Made by a program: the position numbers and the translations under genes
In this document: piece by piece, positions 46,593 to 57,738 of the stretch
Numbering within the stretch: the first letter of the stretch is position 1
How the letters are laid out: the number at the start of each line of letters is the position of its first letter
Notes under the pieces: model-generated
The model's database searches: none
What the model saw: only the letters and a program-made list of their open reading frames with translations
What the model was told of the DNA's origin: nothing
From: Mycogone perniciosa
Lineage: Eukaryota > Ascomycota > Sordariomycetes > Hypocreales > Hypocreaceae
Assembly: GCA_025331125.1 (NCBI GenBank)
Contig: JAOALB010000201.1
Coordinates: forward strand, 1 to 64,000
Direction of reading: 5' to 3'
DNA: 64,000 nt

Positions 46593-48308
46593 ATGGCGTC
46601 GTCATCGTCGAATCCCTTCCGGAAGAAGGCCACACAGCACAAAGAGAACCGATTCCCCCCAATCGAACACATTGACACCTCGCACATCTTCCCCGCAAAG
46701 ACGAGCTTTCGAGACGACGGAAACAAACCCACTGCTGCTGCTGCTGTTGGTGGTGGTGGTGCGCGGGGCAGCGACAAGAGGACAAAGGTCGTTAAGAAGG
46801 TCCGCGTGTTGTCGCCGCCGCCTCGATCGCCCGACGAGCCCGAATGGCCAGCTGACGCGCTGCCTCCAGGCGAGTTCTTTGCCAGCACTTATATACAGGA
46901 TCCCTTCGACGCCGCTGTATCCGATGATAGCGGCCAGGAGACTACATCTACCCCGCCCCCTCTTCACCCGGCCTTTCCGCAGGCACAAACATGGCCAAAT
47001 GCAGAGGTACGGAGTTCAGCTTCGGTTCATGTTCCGGCCAATCCTTTCAGCAAGAAGGAGCTTCAGGATGTTGCGAATTCAACGGAACTCAAGGAGGACA
47101 TGAGGAAGGAGGGTGAGGTGCTGAAGGCGGCCAACACCGCTAGGAGGTCGTTGAATGTGGATGCGTTCAGGCGCTTGCTCTTGACTGGTGAAGCAAGTCC
47201 GCCTAGCTCTCCGCCGTCAACAGGGACCTCATCAGAACAAGAGCAGACGGAGACCCAAGCTACATCACCAGAATCTAAAGTGGCGAGTGCCATTACACAG
47301 ACAAGTCGAGAGAAGAAGGCGCCTCCACCGCCGCCAAGTTCTCGTCATGGCAAATCACTCAAAGTCGGGCCGCGAGAAGCTGCCAGCGAAACTGTTGTCA
47401 ATCTCAAAGAAGAGTTGTCTACTAGTTTACCCGAGCTTTCACACCAAGTGGGCAATACCAACGAGTCTGCGTCTAGTCCTGAGTTGGTCGAGAACGCTTC
47501 AGAGGCGGAATCTCCCCGTCAACCAACACCTGAAGTTGATCAGCTCAATCCTACTTCCACAATAGCTCCACACAATGGCAAGAAACCCGTGCCGGCCCCT
47601 CCGCCGCGACGAGGGCATGCCAGAGCTGAGAGCAAGGCTCTCACAACCTCGAGCACTCCCCGAGCAGCACGTTCAACTTCAAACCCACAGGACAGTGATC
47701 CTCCATCACGATCATCACTAGACTCAACCATATCTCGTTCAGGCAGCATTCGCCATAATCTCAATGCTCCAGCACCTCCACCTCCACGGAGGCTACAAGT
47801 CGGATCAAAGCAACCCAACACCACGCCGCCATCCAGCACTCCTCCAGCATCCCAGCCGCCTATACAACACTCCAACTCTGATCAAACAACATCTCTTGAA
47901 TCAACCGCCATTCATAATTCATCTGCTGGACAGCCGAAATCTTTCGCACCACCTCCGCCGCCAGCACGACAACCATCCACCCGCCGACCTTCTAGTATCC
48001 ACAACATAGAAGGTGCCAGTCGTCGCATCTCGGCCGAGGAAAAACCCCGTGATAGCATGGCACCACCCCCACCACCGCCTTCGAGGCATAGAGGCAACAG
48101 CCAAAGTAGCATGGATGCACCAACTGTGAGGACGAGCCTTGACGGAGCAAGTCAACCGAAGGTATCTACCTCAGGCCATGATGGCTTGAGAGACGCAAGC
48201 CTGCCACCTGTTCAACCAGCTGCTAATATTGGAAAGAGTGGCGATATCCTCGCCGATCTCGATGCATTACAGAGAGAAGTGGACGCTCTGCGTGGGAAAA
48301 TGAGCTAA
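46593..48308 (+). CDS. Proline-rich fungal protein with verprolin-like PPPP motifs, function unknown
   Basis: One exon, 571 residues from MASSSSNPFRKK (an in-frame ORF opens upstream at 46281 but lacks conserved sequence). N-terminal third: ENRFPPIEHIDTSHIFPAKT and a short acidic region EWPADALPPGEFFAS. The block NPFSKKELQDV followed by SLNVDAFRRLLLTGE has the look of a conserved linear motif. The middle and end are Ser/Pro-rich with at least five clusters such as APPPPPPSRH, KKAPPPPPSSRH and APAPPPPRRL, all good SH3 or profilin ligands. The last 25 residues, GDILADLDALQREVDALRGK, form a probable coiled coil. Composition resembles verprolin/WIP-type actin regulators, but no WH2 motif is seen, so I do not name it. 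Confidence 0.8.
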   Translation: MASSSSNPFRKKATQHKENRFPPIEHIDTSHIFPAKTSFRDDGNKPTAAAAVGGGGARGSDKRTKVVKKVRVLSPPPRSPDEPEWPADALPPGEFFASTYIQDPFDAAVSDDSGQETTSTPPPLHPAFPQAQTWPNAEVRSSASVHVPANPFSKKELQDVANSTELKEDMRKEGEVLKAANTARRSLNVDAFRRLLLTGEASPPSSPPSTGTSSEQEQTETQATSPESKVASAITQTSREKKAPPPPPSSRHGKSLKVGPREAASETVVNLKEELSTSLPELSHQVGNTNESASSPELVENASEAESPRQPTPEVDQLNPTSTIAPHNGKKPVPAPPPRRGHARAESKALTTSSTPRAARSTSNPQDSDPPSRSSLDSTISRSGSIRHNLNAPAPPPPRRLQVGSKQPNTTPPSSTPPASQPPIQHSNSDQTTSLESTAIHNSSAGQPKSFAPPPPPARQPSTRRPSSIHNIEGASRRISAEEKPRDSMAPPPPPPSRHRGNSQSSMDAPTVRTSLDGASQPKVSTSGHDGLRDASLPPVQPAANIGKSGDILADLDALQREVDALRGKMS

Positions 48309-49130
48309 CACGTAGGGAGAATACCCAAATTCCCAAAGTATAAATACTATCCAAATCCAGGAGTATAGCAGAATATCTTGTCGATTTCCCGGGGCGATGA
48401 GGTATTGGACGAGGGCAAAATGGGATAAGAGACGTGCAACAGAAATCACTGTATGGTATATATGGGAGGCGTTCATGTTTCGAGCTTGGGTATTGCTATG
48501 CAGCTTCTCTATATACGATAGCACCGTCAGGACAGTGCTACTATATCATATGATTTTCATTCAAAGTGGTTCCTTGCTATGATGTGACATATGCTATTTG
48601 ATTAACATAGCCAGAGAAGGAGATGTGCTATCATCCGTGACATACTATAAAGCATCCCCATGAACATTCTTCTCCTTGGCTTCAGAGTTGTTTCACTCCT
48701 CTGGCAGGAAGCTCTCAGGCGCAACTCCATGTTCTATATTCACTCGACTCTATTCACTCGACCCTATTCACACAACTTGGTTTCTTGGCCATGGAGAGCT
48801 TTGAACAGGTGCAGCGACTGTCGACGACTGCCAGCGTCATCTGACAATCTTCTACTTGAACTGATTCACATCCTTTCCTCCTTCTCCTCCACTTCTCACA
48901 AGAACCAGGCGTCATCACTGCTATCCTCCCTCCTCCCTCCTCTCTCTTATCATCGCCGAACTCTCCCCCCTTCTCTCCAAACAACTTTCTCTCCCATCTA
49001 CACATCAAAGCCAAAAGTTCCAGGCTCTCTACACACTTCATCCTATATCTTCAAGCCCCGTTTACCACCTAAAGTCCTCCATTTCCACAAATACACACAC
49101 ATCTATCCACACACTGCCAGCCAGCCAGCT
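48309..49130. other. Intergenic and pyrimidine-rich leader
   Basis: The second half (48880-49120) is rich in CTCC and CACAC, typical of a fungal leader before the small cysteine gene. A longer in-frame ORF from 48660 is not supported because its first 157 codons look like leader. Confidence 0.45.
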
Positions 49131-49346
49131 ATGTGCTTCCAACATATTGGCATGCTCATCTGCGCCGAGTGCGCTAGAAGAATCTCCGAACTTCCCACAG
49201 GCACGGCGCCGTGCTCTCGCGCGTGCGGCAAGTTTGTCTCCAAGATGACGGATCAGCAGGTTAAGGGGCTGTGTGCCGTCTGCGCGGCGAAGAAGGAAGC
49301 GAGTGCCCAGGCGGCGATGGCGCTGAACCGACGCTTTTCGAAGTGA
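49131..49346 (+). CDS. Small zinc-ribbon-like cysteine protein, 71 aa
   Basis: Unknown function. Starts MCFQHIGMLICAECARRISE after a pyrimidine-rich leader ending in CAGCT. Cysteines are placed as C-X2-C (residues 11-14), C-X3-C (28-32) and C-X2-C (48-51), plus one at residue 2. This spacing suggests two zinc knuckles or disulfides; without a signal peptide, zinc is more likely (inference). A Lys/Ala-rich amphipathic C-terminus follows (AKKEASAQAAMALNRRF). One exon, no intron. Short Cys-rich proteins of this kind are common and poorly conserved in filamentous fungi. Confidence 0.6.
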   Translation: MCFQHIGMLICAECARRISELPTGTAPCSRACGKFVSKMTDQQVKGLCAVCAAKKEASAQAAMALNRRFSK

Positions 49347-49830
49347 ACCCCTCGAGGGCGGATGGAGAGGGAGTATACGGTACGTTTGGTGTGAGGCTTG
49401 TCGGAGGTTCTGCGTGAAGTTGACTTTTTGTGTAGAACGGTCGGATGAGGTTAGTGATGCTGAATGAGGTGGAGGATAACTCTCCTATTTTCCTTTGTTG
49501 TTTTTGGGCTCTTTCAACATTGGGGCTCTCTTCACGGTGGCCTCTGAGGATGTTTAACTTGAACCTGACGTTCAAATGATGTGAGTTTGATGTGCCTCTT
49601 TTCCTTCACAGCAGGAGTGGCACCCGGATTCGGATGGCGACGACGATTGTCATGACGCTTTCCAGAATAATGAACGGTTTCACTAAGAAATATCCCCTCA
49701 TGTCACGCTTAAGAGAAACAGCTGTCCCTTTAGTCAAAACGTAGAGGCTATTGCTGCTCAGTACCGGAGAGAATGTGGACTCGACGCAGAGTCATATATG
49801 ACCATGTAAACAGCGAGTTTAGAAGTTTCC
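49347..49830. other. Convergent 3' flanks
   Basis: Between the small cysteine gene (plus) and the LrgA-LrgB gene (minus). Nothing beyond probable UTRs. Confidence 0.45.
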
Positions 49831-51782
49831 TTAGACGCCGGCGAGTGACCTGATGATAGTTACCATAGGGGGTATTGACGTAAACAACACTGTCACAGTG
49901 CCAAACAAACTCATCGACAGCGTCGACAGAGCCGCTGCACGAGGATCCGTTCTGAGGAGCTGTGCTGTCGCTATCGCACTCGAGTTGACTCCTAAAGAGA
50001 CCCCTCGAGTAACATAGTCGTCTGAGAATCATCTTGTTAGTCCTCCCCCCATCACAAAAAAACTGCCATCTTGAGGGAGAAGCAGTAGGGCTCTCACCTT
50101 CAGGAATCCTCAGCCAATCCAGAAATTGCTTTCCAATCAGCGCTCCCAAGATGCCGCTCACAATAGCTACCGCCGCCACGGTGTTCGTATCACCACCCAG
50201 GTTCTTCGTCGCAGGGAGAGCCAAAGCGAGAGTCAGGCTTCGCGCCGTAAACGCCAGGCTCCTCTCCACAGAAATACCTATGGCGACACACAGTGGCGGA
50301 TATGCGAACAGCGAGGCAATAGAAATGAGCACATTCGGCACAACAATGGAGACAAAGTGCTCCTTGAGCTCGCGTCTGTACTGGAACATAGGCAGAGCCA
50401 GGGACACGATGCTCGCGTCCAGAAGAGATGAGAAGACATCTCCAGCTCCAGGCAGAACATGGTGTTGGTGCGGCTCACCCCAGAGGATGAGGTACGTCGA
50501 GCCTGTTTTATACGCCCTGAGTCCTGCGTTGAGATTATCGCCGCGGATTTCTGCCAGAGGCCATATCACAAAGACAGTAATGAAGGCCGCAACGAGTACG
50601 GGGTGGAGATACTGTCTCCAAGTCAAGGGGATGGCCAGGGCGGCCATGAAGGCGACAACGCTGGCGGCGAGGTGTATGGGCATAGCATATCCAGCCATGT
50701 AATACACCGGGAAGCCAACGAACAGAAAAACTGCAACGAATATGGCCAGATCGAAGTTGGCAGTCAAGAATACGGCCCAGCGCTCCGCTCTAGGTGGTGG
50801 TGGGGGATTCTGCGAGTATTCTCGACGGATAGAGGAGGTGTCCGTGGAAGTCCTATTTGACGATCCATGTTGAGAGTAATGGCGATCTTGCAGTCTCAGT
50901 TGAGGAGGTGTTTGCGGGGCGTCAGGGGATGGCGATTGGGCGATGGAGACGGAGACGGAGGAGGGTTGCAATAGCCCAGATGAAGAGACTCCTCCTGATA
51001 GACTAGTCGCCCCGGACTGATCAGCGGAGACAGCGCCGCCATCTAGGAGGATACCGTCTGTGTCTTCGCCCAACTCTTCCGCTCTCTGGACCTGAGCCCG
51101 CTTCGAAGAGCCGAGGGCGAGTTGAAGCCCCCGAGTTAGATATGCAGCCAGGACCATCATGAAGAAGAAACCAACAACTAAACGACACATTCTCGGTCAG
51201 TATTCAAGCTTCAGGCTTTCCGAGCCCATGAGATATATAAAGACCTACCGAAGACTGCAATAATCTTCATCACCTCAACAACGCCAATCGAAGGACTCAA
51301 AGGCAACATCACAAAAGCCGGCGTGAAGAAGACATTGATCCACCTCAGCGACCATCCCGCCTAACAAAGCTCAGCAACACAACAAGAAGAAGGTAAGCCA
51401 AGGGAAAGGAAACTTACAGCAACATCAATAAGAGCCACCAGCTTCCTCGTCCTATGTCCCCCAATCACCGCTTCGCAAGCCAATAACCCCAGGAACAGTA
51501 GCAGAAGGCACGCAACGGATGCTGGGAACGACACATGTACTTTCTTAAACAACAAATCGATGCCAAAGCACGCCGTCAGCATGGCCAAAACGCCAGCCGG
51601 TACGAAGATCCATGTGCGGAGGAACGCCTCAGATTGCGAAGCCGTGGCCTATATATCAGTGATAACATTAGATTTATAAGCACATATGAGTGTGTTCTCA
51701 GAGACAGAGACAGAGACAGGAGAGTTTTTACCATCTTAACGGCCAAAAAAACATCGTTTGCGATGGGTCGTCGCCAACCCAT
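49831..51782 (-). CDS. LrgA-LrgB fusion membrane protein (plastidal glycolate/glycerate translocator-like)
   Basis: Multi-pass membrane protein whose two halves correspond to bacterial LrgA/CidA and LrgB/CidB, which in plants are fused as the glycolate/glycerate carrier PLGG1. Exons are 51732-51782, 51418-51648, 51249-51360, 50098-51177 and 49831-50021, giving 554 residues. Introns are 83, 57, 71 and 76 nt. The LrgA half (about 18-155) holds FPASVACLLLLFLGLLACEA and INVFFTPAFVMLPLSPSIG. A disordered Ser/Gln-rich cytosolic loop (about 165-260) links to the LrgB half. That half carries GDVFSSLLDASIVSLALPMF, FTARSLTLALALPATKNLGG, and across the last intron IPEDDYVTRGVSLGVNSSAI. It ends TSIPPMVTIIRSLAGV. 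Unspliced, the last intron would put the end in a wrong frame. The transported substrate in fungi is not known from the sequence. Confidence 0.9.
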
Positions 51783-53362
51783 TTTTTTAAAAGACGCAGG
51801 TTTCAATGAACAATTAACTCTATTGATTCCAGAGATGACGACTACCAAGAGAGAAGATGTGTTGAATCGGGCTTTGTTGATACTTTATTTATCCCCTAAT
51901 ACTAGTATTATATAGATAGCAACGAGTAAGAAACGAAAAAGCTGATAAAAGGTTGTCTAATGGGGATTTTGATAGAATACAGAAAGAGGAATTGACAAGA
52001 CATTTTTACTTTTTAAAGTTATGGGGTGTTTGTTATCTCGTCAAAGCATCACCGTCATCGGCATCGTTTCGACATATGCCACTCGCTTACTCATAGTAAT
52101 ACTACTACTAGGAGTAGTCTTAGTGCTTAGGCTGATCCCGAACAACTCCGATGCTCGGGATTTCCAGTTGGCCGACTTGAAAATAGCGTCACTGCAAGAT
52201 GGTACGGAGTATAGAGAGATGAGAGAGAAAAGGGGGTCCTTTCCATTTGCCTAACCAGATAAGAGCTATATCTATCTACCTCACCAGTTCCAAAATCTCC
52301 CACTAGACACAAAGAAGATGAATTCCTGCGTCCGCCGAGAGTCTTGAGCCAGTCCGAAAGCTATCAAGTCCCCTCCTCTGGTCCCCTTTTCCCTCCCATT
52401 TTTTTTTTATGTTTTTGTCTGGTTTTAGTCATTTTCCTCCTTGGTTCATTTCCACCAACCCTGTCATTCGTCAAATCATTGATCGTTCCTTGTCACAAAT
52501 TGCCATTTGTTGAAACAACAGGACGTGTAGCGTTCAAACCGTTTTTGACAGGAATCCAGGGCAGTGGACATCTGTCCAAAGTAGCAATTCGTTCCTCCAA
52601 AACATCAAAATGCGTCTCGAAGGATGTCTCCTCCGACCTCATCAAGATACGTTTCGTCCAACGTAGTAATGTCGTCAAAAAAGGTATCATGCCTGCCTTC
52701 TCCGATGCGCCCGCCGATCCCTTCAACAAAAATCGCAATATTCTCCGCGCACAAGCGAGGAGTAAGCAGAAAATGTGCTGAGAGAATACCTGATACGCCT
52801 CGCATATCTCCACCACTTCCGGCGTCTACACGCCGACTCCGTTGTAGCACATCCGTCCGTCCGCCTGTGTCCATCCGTTTAAAAGGGTATCCACGCCGCC
52901 TCGTCCTGCCCAAATCCTTTTTGCCTCCCCATGCCCTTCTTTATCCGTAGATACCAGCGGCCAGGTAGAAACAAAAAATGACTTCCAGAGCCGATAGTAG
53001 AATGAATGGTATAGGTCGACAAAGGCGATGCGCCGCCAAAGGCAAAAATCAAGAAAAAAGAGACGTAGCGACGAGCTCGCCTTTCAAGAGTATAATGTCT
53101 TTCGTGTTCGCTCGCTTGCGCGATTTGTGAAGAGAGTGAGAGAGAGTTCCGACGAGGACCCAAGAATGCGGTGTGGTCGTCGTCCATGAGCAATGAAGTC
53201 CGGTTCGCCGTTCCGTCCGTTCGCCAAAAGTCGTGCGGATAATGTACAATCCAACAATAAAACATAGCCCCAATCCCTACAGAAAATCCACGTTAAAAAT
53301 CAAAAGAAAACAGCCCACCCCCTATTGCCGCCCACCGTTATGCATGAATGAGGGAAGATGAA
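51783..53362. other. LrgA-LrgB promoter side and Dhh1 3' UTR side
   Basis: About 1.6 kb without a supportable CDS. Contains a nonamer copy at 52203-52211 and a (GAGACA)n tract near 51700-51718 inside the first LrgA-LrgB intron next door. Open frames at 52493-53265 (minus) have no family features and probably lie in the long 3' UTR of DHH1. Confidence 0.4.
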
Positions 53363-55058
53363 TTAAGATTGAGGATCGCGGGGCTGACCACGACCTCGGC
53401 CGCCGCCGCCACGGCCACGGTAACCACGTCCACGGCCTCCTCCTCGTCCTCCCCGCCCGCCATTGAATTGCGAGTTGCCGTTCTGCTGGCCGTTCTGGCC
53501 CTGCCAGTTACCTTGCGTCTGCTGCTGCTGTGACTGCTGTTGTTGCACCTGCGGCTGAGATGGATACGATTGCTGAGTTGCCTGCTGTGGTTGGATGCTT
53601 CTCGGGGGAAGATTCGAGATAGGGCGGGGAATGGACTCCGGATTCTCGTAGACGTAGAGGCTCTTGTCGATACTCGCGGGAATCGGCTGGATCTCTGTGC
53701 CAAGATCCCTCTCAATGTTGTAGAGGTTGAATCGGTCATCCCAGTTAATCAGGTTGATAGCCAGACCAAGGTGACCGAATCGACCGGATCGACCGATTCG
53801 GTGAAGGTAGGTTTCAGCATTCTTGGGGAAATCAAAGTTGATGACGACATTGACAGCCTGGATATCAATACCTCGGGTGAGAAGGTCTGAACAGACCAGG
53901 TTTCGGCACACACCATTGCGGAAGTCGTGGAAGACACGGTTACGAGCTTGCTGCTGCATTCTCGCATGACTGTAGAAGCACGAGTAGCCAAGTTCGGTGA
54001 TCTTCTTGGCAAGCAGCTCGACTCGGTTGGTCGAGTTGCAGAAGATGATGGATTGGTTGATTTGAAGCTTTGAGAAGAGTGTGTTCAAGCAGTGGACCTT
54101 CTGCTTTTCTTCGACGAAGGCGTAGTACTGGGTGATACCCCGCAGGGTGAGTTCATCCATGAGGTTGATTTCGTAAGGGCTGTTCATGTTCTTATCGGAG
54201 AAGTCCTTGACAGAGAGAGGGAAGGTGGCGGAGAAGAGCATAACCTGTCGGTCCTTGGGGTGGAACTGGAGCAACTGCTCGATAACGGGGGTGAATTCGA
54301 TTGACAGAAGCTTGTCAGCTTCGTCCATGATGAACATGGGGCACTCGCTCAGATCTGCAACATTCTTTCCTGCAAGATCGAGGATTCTGCCCGGAGTACC
54401 GACCACAATATGGACGGGTTCCTGTAAACGAAGAATGTCATCTCGCAAGCCAGTACCACCAGTCGTGACCATGACGTTGATGCCGAGGTGCTTACCCAAC
54501 GTCTTGCAGACCTGTGACGTCTGCATGGCGAGCTCTCGTGTGGGGACAAGGATGAGACATTGGATCTTGGACACCTTTGGATTGATGCGTTCCAATGCAG
54601 GGATGACAAAGGCCGCCGTCTTGCCGGTGCCGTTCTTTGCTCGGGCCAAAATATCTCGTCCAGTCAATGCGACGGGAATGGCTTCTTCTTGGATGGGGGA
54701 GGGCTTCTCGAAACCAGCTTCGAAAATGCCCATGAGCAGATCTCGCTTTAACGCAAAGTTCTCAAACTCCAGGCCCTTGGTTTTTGTGACATCCTAGGAG
54801 GGAACAGTTTGGTCAGCAAACGTGGTGGGATGGAAAAGAGAGGGCCAAGGACAAACCTCTGTTTGTTGCCTAGTATCCTTGGTGGGAATCTTCAGGCTCT
54901 TCTTCCAGTCGTCGCTCCGTGCAGGAGCACCATCACTATATCGCCATCAGTCAGTACGCGTACTCCTCCACGATGGGCTCCCCTCCTGAGGGGAGGAAAG
55001 CAAGGCTGCCTGACCTGAGCTGGGTGTTTTTCAGCTGATCTGCTAGCTGGCTCGCCAT
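53363..55058 (-). CDS. dhh1: DEAD-box RNA helicase Dhh1 (DDX6/Ste13)
   Basis: Activates mRNA decapping and represses translation in P-bodies, with Pat1, Edc3 and the Ccr4-Not complex. Exons are 55015-55058, 54857-54935 and 53363-54793, giving 517 residues. Introns are 79 and 63 nt. All helicase motifs are intact: Q motif FEKPSPIQEE, Walker A AKNGTGKT (about 93-100), PTRELAMQ, TPGRIL, DEAD in MDEADK, SAT in FSATFP, RGIDIQ and HRIGRSGRFG. Tail beyond the helicase core: Gln-rich (QPQVQQQQSQQQQTQ) then RGG-rich (GRGGRGGGRGRGYRGRGGG), typical of phase-separating RNA-binding tails. N-terminal exon gives MASQLADQLKNTQL and joins LSDGAPARSDDWKKSLKIP. Strongly supported. Confidence 0.97.
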
Positions 55059-55885
55059 CTTGATTCTAATCCTCCGGTCCGCAAGGTATCCGGGTTGTTT
55101 GTGCCTGTGAGTTGTTGCAAAACTGCTAGTGGACGGGCGTGCTGTCGACCTCTGAACCCGGGAGGAGGTGGTGGTCGAAGGGTCGTTTCTTTTTTCGGGC
55201 GTGCGTGGTGTGAATGTGGGTATGCGGAGGGCAATTCAGTTGGTGATGAGGTGCCCGGTTTCTTCTGGAGTGGTGACGCTTCCTATGTTCGTCTTCGCTT
55301 GATTACGTGGCGCAGCGGCCCTGGACTCGTGGGTGAGGAGATGTTGCGTGGGCTGGGAGAGGATGGTGAAGAGGATTGATGAGCGGGCTCAGGATTGCAG
55401 TGGAAGGGTGACGATGTGCGACCAACTGCGAAGAAGCATTTTGGTGTGTATCACGTGACCGTCGGGATGGTCAGAGGTTTCCGAAGAGCCTCACGTTCAG
55501 TTGACCGCTTTGGTGGTATTGGGAGCAAAATGGGAAGAAAATATGAGTCGATATTGTGCGAAGGATGTTTATTTCCATCATATTTACTTCATGCGTCTCG
55601 TGCCCAAGCGGTTGATGCAGACAGACAGATGCTAGAAAATTTCATGTTCAAGTGATGATTTGTTGATTCAATCTACCTAGGTATTATCGGCCGTTGAATA
55701 ACGGACCAAATGTAAATAAGAAAAAGAAAGAGGGCAAAAATGCTGCTAGGTAAATAAAAACCCGGCCCTTATTGGGGCATGTATCATACAAGTCATTCAT
55801 CCATCCTTCAACACAGGTAATAATAGCGCAGTTACCTTTTCCTCCCATGAATCCATACATCCATCCAACAAAAAGAAACGGAAAA
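55059..55885. other. DHH1 upstream region and 3' flank of the dehydrogenase gene
   Basis: No gene seen. A palindromic TCACGTGA element lies near 55451, about 390 nt upstream of the DHH1 start codon; this is the site class bound by CBF1/bHLH factors. Confidence 0.4.
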
Positions 55886-57738
55886 TTACAGCTTCATGCC
55901 CATGGCCTTGGCCACCCTCAGACTCTGCCTCATACTCAGGTCTAGCATAATCTCCTCGCTACCTCCGGGGATGGCATAGGCCCTGACATCACGGTACAGC
56001 CTCTCGACCTTGCCGCCCTGGCCGCCACGAGAGTAACTAAGACCGCCGAAGATCTGACTGGCCTCGCGGGCACAGAACTCAAAGGTAACGGTAGACTGAG
56101 CCTTGAGGCTTGCAATTGGCCCGCCCAGCCGCAACATAGCCTCGGTCTCGCCCATCTTGTCGCACTGGTAGATGAGGTTCTCCAGCCAGTTGTACGAGGC
56201 CTCGATCTGGCGAGCCATGTGCGCCAGCTTCATGCGGATGACGGGGTGCTCAATGAGCTTCTTGCCAAAGGTGCGGCGCTTGTTGGCGTACTTGACGGAC
56301 TCCTCGAAGCAGACACGAGAGAAGCGCAGGCACTGGATGATGATACCCATACGCTCGTGGTTGAAGTTGGTCATGATGACTGCGAAAGACATGGTTAGTC
56401 ATGTGAGGCATACATACGGTGATAAACTGCAAATCTTACCTCGGAAACCCTGGTTCTGCTTGCCCAGCAAGTTCTCAACGGGCACCTTGACATCCTCAAA
56501 GGTGATGTAGGTTGTACCACTGGACCACACACCCTGGCAGTCCATGCGACGGGTAGTGACGCCGGGGCCGCGTTCAATGAGCAGCAGACTGACGCCGTTC
56601 ATGCCAGGTCCGCCAGTTCGGACCGCGGTAGTGAAGTAGTCTGCCCAGATACCATTGGTGATCCACTTCTTCTCACCGTTGACAATGAAGTGCTTGCCAT
56701 CCTCGGTCAGCTTGGCCTCGCAGGTCAGGTTAGCCACGTCACTTCCAGCATCAGGCTCAGTGATGGCCAAGCAGATGCGCTTGTCGCCGCTCAGGATACC
56801 AGGCACGATGCGGTCCTTGAGGGCTTTGGAACCGAACTTCATGAGCGGCGGGCCACCGATGCCGAAGCCGCCGATGATGTTCCAGACGAAACCACCGGAG
56901 CCGGTACGCGACAACTCATCAGTCAGCACCAGCTCGTGGAAGAGATCCCACTTCTCGGCAGGTACCGATTTGATGCCGGGGGCATACTGCGTGGGGTACT
57001 TGATGCCCAAAAGACCAGCCAGGTAGCCCCGGCGGCCCATCTCCTTGTAGATCTCCTCAGGTACACGCTTAGCCTCATCCCACTCAGTGACGTGAGGCTC
57101 GATCTCAGCATCTATCCACTCTCGAAGCTCGGCCCGCAGAGCAGCGTGCGTCTCGTTGAAGTAAGGCGAGTGGTACTGTGTCACGCCAGATGTATCAGCC
57201 AACCGATCGCTCCAAGGAAACGCAATACTCAATCATGGTGCTTGAATATTTGCTACTCACGTTCTGGTACCAGCTGGGGTCGGCGAAAGGAATCAGATCA
57301 CCAAAGGCCTCGAGAGGCTCCGACTCCTCCTCATTGCTGCTACTGCTAGGTGTCTCGGCCTTGACGACAGGCTTAGGAGCAGGGGCCGCCTTAGGCTCGG
57401 GCTTGGGCTCCTCCTTGGGCTTGGGCTTGGTGTCAAGGGAGCCGACCTGCAGCCTGGCTTTGTACTTCTTGAGAATGCCCTCGTTGTGGTACTTCCAGAA
57501 CTGCTTTGACGTATCCTTTCCAGCGACACGCTGCAGAATCTTCTTGCCACCTGTTGTTCACACAAAATTGTAAGATTTACTGTGAATTGGTCTCTGAGCG
57601 CCGGCGGGAAATAAGCGACGTACCAGGGTGGTCGTCCTGGAACTTGGTAATATCATATACATCGCCATCGATGGTGATGTACATGCTATCGCCCTTGTTG
57701 TGCGACGCAACGTCGCTAGCCGTGAAGATCTTGGACAT
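55886..57738 (-). CDS. Cytochrome b5-acyl-CoA dehydrogenase fusion protein
   Basis: Fungal two-domain enzyme with an N-terminal heme domain and an FAD acyl-CoA dehydrogenase. Exons are 57624-57738, 57261-57550, 56440-57175 and 55886-56379, giving 544 residues. Introns are 73, 85 and 60 nt. The b5 domain (1-80) has the heme-ligand segment DDHPGGKKIL across the first intron and the second His in KYHNEG. A Lys/Pro/Glu/Ser-rich linker covers about 90-125. The dehydrogenase part (about 138-544) shows AITEPDAGSDVANL, KKWITNGIWADYF, LLIERGPGVTTRRM, NHERMGIIIQCLRF and QIFGGLSYSRGG. It ends with GMKL, an xKL C-terminus that is close to but not a standard PTS1. Substrate is unknown; the linked heme domain suggests electron transfer to or from the flavin (inference). 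Confidence 0.93.

Noticed and set aside
50034..50702. 222-codon plus-strand frame
   Set aside because: Antisense shadow of the LrgA-LrgB exon 4.
52493..53265. Minus-strand frames downstream of DHH1
   Set aside because: Mutually overlapping, no domain, and placed in a likely 3' UTR.
56690..57349. 219-codon plus-strand frame
   Set aside because: Antisense to the dehydrogenase exon and runs across its intron.
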